Translations under genes and position numbers: made by a program
Shown here: positions 38,963 to 43,480 of the stretch, in pieces
Position numbering within the stretch: position 1 is the first letter of the stretch
Layout: every line of letters starts with the position of its first letter
Notes under the pieces: model-generated
Seen by the model: the letters and a program-made list of their open reading frames with translations, nothing else
Told to the model about the DNA's origin: nothing
Databases searched by the model: none
Source: Pseudomonas sp. Fl4BN1
GTDB lineage: Bacteria; Pseudomonadota; Gammaproteobacteria; Pseudomonadales; Pseudomonadaceae
Assembly: GCF_009908285.1 (NCBI RefSeq)
Contig: NZ_JAAARM010000044.1
Location: 1 to 43,480 of the forward strand
DNA: 43,480 nt
Direction: 5' to 3'

Positions 38963-39012
38963 ATAACTCCAGGCGCATGATAGCGCAGGTTGAATTGTGT
39001 GTCTGGAGTTAT
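38963..39012. promoter_or_regulatory. 10-bp perfect inverted repeat upstream of hicA (candidate operator)
   Basis: ATAACTCCAG (38963-38972) and CTGGAGTTAT (39003-39012) are perfect inverse copies 30 bases apart, 33 bases upstream of hicA. HicB carries a ribbon-helix-helix domain that usually represses its own operon, so this is the probable binding site. Confidence 0.6.
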
Positions 39013-39200
39013 GTATCGGGGCATGTCGTTCAGTGACGGGCAGTTTGATGGGCGGTCGCAAGCTACATAGAAGCCCCGCGGTTTTTCATGGACGTTGCGC
39101 TGCTGGCCATTGCACTATTGCCGCGGATTTTCAGTCACTCATCTTTCCCCGTCGAAGGCCGATCCATTGGCGGGTTCATGCCAAGGAAGTCATCAGATCC

Positions 39201-39746
39201 ATGACCGTCAGCGAACTGCTTGTTGCCATTCGTAAACCCTATGTTGAAACCCTGGCGCGTGTTGCCGCTGAAGGGGCGGCGCATGTTGAGCCCGCGTACC
39301 GCAACAGCGATGGTTCGCTGGCGGTTGAAGGGGCTATGGGCACGCCTTGCCGGGTGGACGTGATTGCAGCCGAGAGTGGGGAACCGGTGCAGGTCGACGC
39401 CGAATCCGAGCTGGGTTTTGAGCCTTTGGGGTTTGCGATTGAGCCGATGGAGGTGGGGATCTCGCCCTTTGGCTGGGACTGGTTGCCGCTGGAGGTGCGG
39501 GGGTTGAGCCTGGAACAGGCTTCTGAGGTTATTCGGGGGTGGTTCTTTGCGTGGTTCGACGGCGAAGACGAGAACCCGCCGACCGAAGAAGGGCTGCAAG
39601 GGGTGCTGCACTTTGTGTCGGACCCGGAGGCTACGGAGGAGGGGTACAGGTTCAAGGTTGACTTGGGGTCGGTTCCAGCAGAAGCGCTGGAAGAACTGCT
39701 GTTTGCATTGGCCGATGCCGGCGCCACCGGAGCTTTCCTCGGATAA
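39201..39746 (+). CDS. Unrecognised acidic protein
   Basis: A 181-residue acidic protein (MTVSELLVAIRKPYVETLARVA...). The upstream in-frame region to 38997 is non-coding in character, so ATG 39201 is taken as start. Sequence blocks: an N-terminal helix, a beta-rich middle (CRVDVIAAESGEPVQVD, GFAIEPMEVGISPFGWDWLPLEV), then LSLEQASEVIRGWFFAWFDGEDEN and a C-terminal GVLHFVSDPEATEEGYRFKVDLGSVPAEALEELLFALADAGATGA. Cytosolic; looks like a conserved Pseudomonas hypothetical, possibly an immunity- or adaptor-type protein, but nothing proves this. Confidence 0.75.
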   Translation: MTVSELLVAIRKPYVETLARVAAEGAAHVEPAYRNSDGSLAVEGAMGTPCRVDVIAAESGEPVQVDAESELGFEPLGFAIEPMEVGISPFGWDWLPLEVRGLSLEQASEVIRGWFFAWFDGEDENPPTEEGLQGVLHFVSDPEATEEGYRFKVDLGSVPAEALEELLFALADAGATGAFLG

Positions 39747-39812
39747 AGAGAGGGGGTGCCAAACGGCGACCCCACGACCGACCTGATATCGCCCACCTGC
39801 AACCGATCCTCT

Positions 39813-40149
39813 GTAGGAGCTGGCTTGCCAGCGAAGCTCGCCAACGATGACGCTCAGCCACCTTCATACCGCGTGCACTTGGGGCGGGTGGTGTACATAT
39901 CCGTTGCTACGGGTGTGGCTACTTATGGTTCCGCTCTTACAGCGGGTCACTTTGGAAAAGCCAGAATGCCGGCCCAGCCCAAAGTAACCAAAGGGCTCCT
40001 GCCCCCGCATCCGGCGCCTCGCCTAGGCTCGGCGTTCCCTCGCTCCGGCATTGCTTGGGGGGCCCGCCGCCACAGGCCATCCATGGCCTGGGGCGGCTAG
40101 CTCGGCATCCATGCCGAGCTGCCCCCTACGCAACGCCTGCGCTCGGCCT
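39813..40149. repeat. Structured dispersed repeat E2
   Basis: Second copy of E1 (4127-4461). It has the same order of REP, central block and two hairpins. The second hairpin AGCTCGGCAT-CC-ATGCCGAGCT (40099-40120) differs from E1 at positions 2/21 and 4/19 in a compensating way. Confidence 0.8.
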
Positions 40150-40600
40150 CCTGAAGGGGCAGAAAGATCAACAGCAAGATCAAAAGCGCGTTGTACGCGC
40201 TTTCGTAGGAGCCGGCTTGCCGGCGAAGAGGCCCGCAAGCCATCCATCGCCCTTGCTGACGCCTGCGCAATACCTGCGCTTGGCCTTCTGAAGGGGCAGG
40301 AAGATCAAGATCAAAAGCCCAAGCGCGTTTTACGCGCTTTCGTAGGAGCCGGCTTGCCGGCGAATTGGCCCGCAAGCCATCCATCGTCCTTGCTGACGCC
40401 TGTGCAGTACCTGCGCTCGGCCTTCTGAAGGGGCAAGAAGATCAAGATCAAAAGCCCAAGCGCGTTTTACGCGCTTTCGTAGGAGCCGGTTTGCCGGCGA
40501 ATTGGCGCGCAAGCCATCCATCGCCCTTGCTGGCGCCTGCGCAACGCCTACGCTTGGCCTTCTGAAGGGGCAGGAAGATCAAGAGCCAAAGCCAGATCAA
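40124..40600. repeat. 137-bp tandem array with REP palindromes
   Basis: CTGAAGGGGCA recurs at 40151, 40288, 40425 and 40562, exactly 137 bases apart: three units plus a partial fourth. Each unit has a REP (TAGGAGCCGGCTTGCCGGCGAA) and a small hairpin, GCGCGTTTTACGCGC in units 2 and 3 and GCGCGTTGTACGCGC in the first. Open frames over this region are artefacts of the repeats. Together with E2 it fills 39747-40641, where I see no gene. Confidence 0.9.
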
Positions 40601-40641
40601 AGTCCAAAGCAAAGCCAACACCGTCAACGGCTACCTCACTC

Positions 40642-41073
40642 TCAGAGCTTCATGCCCACCGCCAGCCGGTTAAAGGCATTCATCAACGACACAGCCAAGG
40701 TCAGGTCGGAAATTTCGACCTCGCTAAAGTGCGCTTTCAGTGGTTCGTACAGCTTGTCCGGCGCGCCCTTGTCGTGGACGTAGGTGAGGGTTTCGGTCCA
40801 GGCCAGGGCCGCGCGCTCGCGTTCGCTGAACAGTTCGCTGACCCGCCAGCCGGCCAGGCAATCCAGCTTGTCTTGCGCCACCCCACACTCGCGCAGGGTC
40901 TGCGAGTGCTTGCCCAGGCAGAACGAGCAGCCGTTGATCTGTGACACACGCAAATACACCAGTTCCAGCAAGGGCAAGCCCAGGGGGCTCTCGGCCAGGG
41001 CGCTGTTGGTGGCGAGCAGGCCTTGATAGGCGGCCGGCGACAGAGTGGCAAAGGGCAGTCTGAGTTGGCTCAT
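40642..41073 (-). CDS. AhpD-like / carboxymuconolactone decarboxylase family protein
   Basis: A 143-residue all-helical protein of the AhpD/CMD family: LPLLELVYLRVSQINGCSFCLGKHSQTLRECGVAQDKLDCLAGW holds the redox CxxC (CSFC) with the trailing His of the ExxxxCxxCxxxH type motif. Such proteins act in thiol-dependent peroxide reduction or related stress chemistry. It lies 28 bases after the azoreductase stop, last gene of a leftward three-gene operon. Confidence 0.92.
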   Translation of the reverse strand: MSQLRLPFATLSPAAYQGLLATNSALAESPLGLPLLELVYLRVSQINGCSFCLGKHSQTLRECGVAQDKLDCLAGWRVSELFSERERAALAWTETLTYVHDKGAPDKLYEPLKAHFSEVEISDLTLAVSLMNAFNRLAVGMKL

Positions 41074-41100
41074 GGTGAAACTCCGCTGTAGAAAAAGTGA

Positions 41101-41721
41101 TCAGGCACAAACCAGGGGGCTGAACAGTGGCTCCGAAGACAGTGCAGCGCGGGCCTCTTCGAGCGTTGCACCCACGGCCTCGTCACCGAACACCAACCCC
41201 TGCAGATAAGTGAACTGCAGGTCGAACAGGCCGAGGGTGTTCAGCACCTGGCGCAGGTAAGGCGTCAGAAAATCCGGTTGGGCTGCCCGTTCGCCCTGGT
41301 GATAACCGCCGGAACTCACCAGCACATGCACCGGTCGGTCCTGGAGCAGGCCGACCTTGCCCTCTGGGCCGGAGCTGAAGGTGCGGTGAATGCGCAGCAC
41401 ATAGTCGATCCACAGCTTGAGCGCCGCCGGCAGGGTGAAGTTGTGCATGGGCGTGGCAATCAGCAGGGCATCGCAGCGCTCCAACTCACGAATCAAGCCT
41501 TCGGACACCTCGAACAGCGGTGCGTCGAAGGGCGTGGCGGTGGTCAGGGCGTGTGCGTAGTCCATGCCCAACGGTGGCAACGGCTGCGCCCCCAGATCGC
41601 GCTCGACCAGTTCAAGGTGCGGATAGCGTTGGCGCAGGGAAGTCACCAGTTCCAGTGCCAGCTGGTTGCCACGGGAAGCCTGCCCACGGGGGCTGGCGTT
41701 GATCAGCAGCAGGTTGTTCAT
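41101..41721 (-). CDS. azoR: FMN-dependent NADH-azoreductase
   Basis: A 206-residue flavodoxin-fold protein with the AzoR/AcpD pattern: LLLINASPRGQASRGNQLAL (FMN phosphate site), DALLIATPMHNFTLPAALKLWIDYVLRIHRTF (the PMHNF/x.lK.wiD signature) and a C-terminal LQFTYLQGLVFGDEA. It reduces quinones and azo dyes using NADH. Start at 41721 (ATGA overlap with the GNAT stop, GGGGAG upstream); the longer frame to 41844 is rejected. Confidence 0.94.
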   Translation of the reverse strand: MNNLLLINASPRGQASRGNQLALELVTSLRQRYPHLELVERDLGAQPLPPLGMDYAHALTTATPFDAPLFEVSEGLIRELERCDALLIATPMHNFTLPAALKLWIDYVLRIHRTFSSGPEGKVGLLQDRPVHVLVSSGGYHQGERAAQPDFLTPYLRQVLNTLGLFDLQFTYLQGLVFGDEAVGATLEEARAALSSEPLFSPLVCA

Positions 41722-42173
41722 GCCGGCTCCCCACCCTGAAGTCGCTGAGTGAAATGCATGCCCCGGGCCAGCAACCCCTGACGAAAATAGAAGCGCTGGG
41801 CCAGGGGCATATGCAGGCCGGTATCCAGCACCAAGTGCTCGCATTGACGCTGCACGGCCTCATCCCGCACCGCGCTCAACAGCCGCGCTCCCAAGCCGCT
41901 GCGCTGAAGGTCCGGGCTCACGACCAGGTCGTCGACGTAGATGAAACGCCCGTAGAGCAGGTTTTCCAGCTCGCGGTAACCCGCCAGGCCAACGATGCGC
42001 TCTGCGTCCCACGCGGCGAGCAAACGGTAGCCCTGCTCGGTTTGCCGGGCCAATTGGGCGACATAGGCCGCCGGGCTGGTGAGGTGGGGGCGCAAGACAC
42101 GCATCAAGTCGAAACTGGCCGCCAGGGCCGCTTCGCTTTCGAGGTGTTGAAGGGTGTAGGGCATGTCCGTCAT
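41718..42173 (-). CDS. GNAT-family acetyltransferase
   Basis: A 151-residue N-acetyltransferase. The acetyl-CoA site is visible: IYVDDLVVSPDLQRSGLGARLLSAVRDEA with LQRSGLGA as the Q/RxxGxG/A loop, then CEHLVLDTG and FYFRQGLLARGMHF, the typical end of the fold. Substrate unknown. First gene of the operon with the azoreductase and AhpD-like genes; a second ATG at 42164 is possible. Confidence 0.92.
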   Translation of the reverse strand: MTDMPYTLQHLESEAALAASFDLMRVLRPHLTSPAAYVAQLARQTEQGYRLLAAWDAERIVGLAGYRELENLLYGRFIYVDDLVVSPDLQRSGLGARLLSAVRDEAVQRQCEHLVLDTGLHMPLAQRFYFRQGLLARGMHFTQRLQGGEPA

Positions 42174-42251
42174 CCGCTGAAAAGAGATGACCCACTTTAG
42201 AAGGTCGATGGCTTAAGCTACAGAGCCAAAAAGTGCATAAATGACTAGGCC

Positions 42252-43480
42252 ATGATCCTTCCTTTCGAATTGGACCGCAGCCAGACGGCGCCGATCTATC
42301 GCCAGCTTTATCAGCGGTTTCGCGAGTCCATCGCCGATGGCCGCCTGCGCCCGGGGGACCGCGTGCCGGCGGTTCGCGCCTTGGCGGCGCAGCTGAACCT
42401 GGCGCGGGGCACTGTGGAAGCGGCCTACCAACTGCTGATAGGCGAGGGCTATCTGATTGCTCGCGGGGCCGCCGGGACCATGGTCACACCGCAACTGGCG
42501 CCGGTTGCCGCGTCCATAGAACACGCCCCGGTGATTCCAACCACCTACCAGGCCACCCATGCCGGCACGCTGCCGTTGCCGCTGCAAATGGGCCTTCCGG
42601 CATTGGATGCCTTTCCGCGCAAACTCTGGACCCGCCTGGCGGGCCGGCAACTGCGACAGACGGGCCTCGAAGGCCTGATCTACCCGGACTCGCGCGGCTA
42701 CGCCCCGTTGCGCGCGGCCATCGCCACCTACCTGGGGATTTCCCGGGGCATCAACTGCCAGCCGGAGCAGATTTTCGTCTGCGCCGGCTACCGCGCCTGC
42801 CTCGACCTGATCAGCCATACGCTGATGGGCCCGGGCGCCACCTGCTGGCTGGAAGAGCCCGGCTACTTCATGGCCAGGAGCGCACTGCTGGAAGCCGGCG
42901 CACAGCTGGTGCCGGTGCCCGTGGACGATCAAGGCCTGGACGTCGCCCAAGGCATCGCTCGCGCCCCAGAGGCCGGCTTTGCCGTGGTCACCCCGACCCA
43001 CCAGAGCCCGCTGGGAGTGTCGCTGTCGCTGCCGCGGCGCCTGGCCCTGCTGGACTGGGCCAACCGCCAAGGCAGCTGGATCATCGAGGACGACTACGAC
43101 AGCGAATACCGCTACCAGGGCAAGCCCTTGCCGGCCCTCAAGAGCCTCGACCAGCAGGGCCGCGTGCTCTACACCGGCACCTTCAGCAAAGTGCTGTTTC
43201 CAGGGCTGCGCCTGGCCTACCTGGTGGTGCCCGCCGAACAGACCCCAGCGTTCGCCCGCCAGGCGGATCGTTTGCACAACCACTGCCCGCACCTGCTGCA
43301 GGCGACGGTCGCGGCCTTTCTCAACGAGGGGCACTTTGCCCGGCACCTGAACAAAATGCGCGGCCTGTATGCGCGTCGGCGGCAGTGGCTGGTGGAGGCG
43401 TTGCACCACGAGTTGGGTGGGCGTTTGCAGATAGATCCGCAGGCGGGGGGCATGCATGTGGTGGCTGGGCTGGGGGAGGG
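42252..43480 (+). CDS. MocR-type (GntR-aminotransferase fusion) regulator, 3' end beyond window
   Basis: At least 409 codons are present; the frame is open to the window edge, so it is truncated by sampling, not by mutation. The N-terminal GntR winged helix reads APIYRQLYQRFRESIADGRLRPGDRVPAVRALAAQLNLARGTVEAAYQLL. A fold-type I aminotransferase domain follows with the PLP lysine in YTGTFSKVLFPGLRLAYL and the EDDYDSEYRY motif. Such proteins often control vitamin B6, GABA or amine genes. Divergent from the GNAT/azoreductase operon over 78 bases, so it may regulate it. Confidence 0.92.
   Translation, partial: MILPFELDRSQTAPIYRQLYQRFRESIADGRLRPGDRVPAVRALAAQLNLARGTVEAAYQLLIGEGYLIARGAAGTMVTPQLAPVAASIEHAPVIPTTYQATHAGTLPLPLQMGLPALDAFPRKLWTRLAGRQLRQTGLEGLIYPDSRGYAPLRAAIATYLGISRGINCQPEQIFVCAGYRACLDLISHTLMGPGATCWLEEPGYFMARSALLEAGAQLVPVPVDDQGLDVAQGIARAPEAGFAVVTPTHQSPLGVSLSLPRRLALLDWANRQGSWIIEDDYDSEYRYQGKPLPALKSLDQQGRVLYTGTFSKVLFPGLRLAYLVVPAEQTPAFARQADRLHNHCPHLLQATVAAFLNEGHFARHLNKMRGLYARRRQWLVEALHHELGGRLQIDPQAGGMHVVAGLGE

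Noticed and set aside
42252..43480. MocR gene as a pseudogene because it lacks a stop
   Set aside because: The frame is intact up to the last base of the window; it is cut by the window edge.

Overview
The window is a stretch of Pseudomonas chromosome (fluorescens/putida type, judged from the many REP palindromes of the form GTAGGAGCTGGCTTGCCAGCGAA / GCCGGCAAGCCGGCTCCTAC and from the gene content) carrying a complete Mu-like transposable prophage. Its ends can be read to the base. The prophage runs from 4616 (TGTAAGC...) to 38243 (...CCCCACA), 33,628 bp. It starts with TG, ends with CA, is flanked by the 5-bp duplication CCGGC (4611-4615 and 38244-38248), and sits inside a REP palindrome. Removing it and one CCGGC restores the REP sequence that stands intact at about 270-298.

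Host left flank (1-4615): start of an unidentified gene running off the left edge; a 107-bp tandem REP doublet array; a two-gene operon (membrane protein plus antibiotic-biosynthesis-monooxygenase fold protein) divergent from a MarR regulator with a palindromic operator between them; a long intergenic region with a FliA-type promoter; a methyl-accepting chemotaxis protein; then REP sequences and a roughly 335-bp structured repeat (E1).

Prophage, in Mu order but inverted (Mu left end at 38243). An S24/LexA-type repressor reads rightward. Divergently, one long leftward early operon runs: ner, an unknown gene, transposase A, ATPase B, a series of small early genes (HTH proteins, DUF3164, a Cys-rich protein, DUF2786), gemA/gp16, one Mor/C-type activator, and a predicted secreted Cys protein ending at a terminator. 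A late-promoter-like element follows directly, then the lysis cassette (unknown protein, holin, lytic transglycosylase, Rz with embedded Rz1) and a DksA/TraR-like zinc-finger gene. Then come gp25/26-like proteins, terminase, portal, F (with a C-terminal nuclease-like domain), G, a 250-bp gap with a second copy of the late-promoter element, protease/scaffold I, decoration protein, capsid T, gp35-gp38, sheath L, tube M, gp41 with a -1 frameshift extension, tape measure, N, P, gp45-gp48, one tail fibre and its chaperone. No mom gene, DNA invertase or invertible fibre segment is seen.

Host right flank (38249-43480): hicA-hicB toxin-antitoxin pair with a perfect 10-bp inverted repeat upstream; an unrecognised 181-residue protein gene; a second copy of the structured repeat (E2) followed by a 137-bp tandem REP array; a three-gene operon (GNAT acetyltransferase, FMN azoreductase, AhpD-like protein) divergent from a MocR-type regulator that runs off the right edge.

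Most interesting points: the base-exact insertion into a REP with matching transposase-site cores 18 bp from each end; a 21-bp sequence identical in front of the lysis and head operons (candidate activator/late-promoter site); a frameshift-only tail gene extension; a nuclease-like tail on minor head protein F; covarying hairpins in the E1/E2 repeats; and a repressor with a LexA-type cleavage signature.
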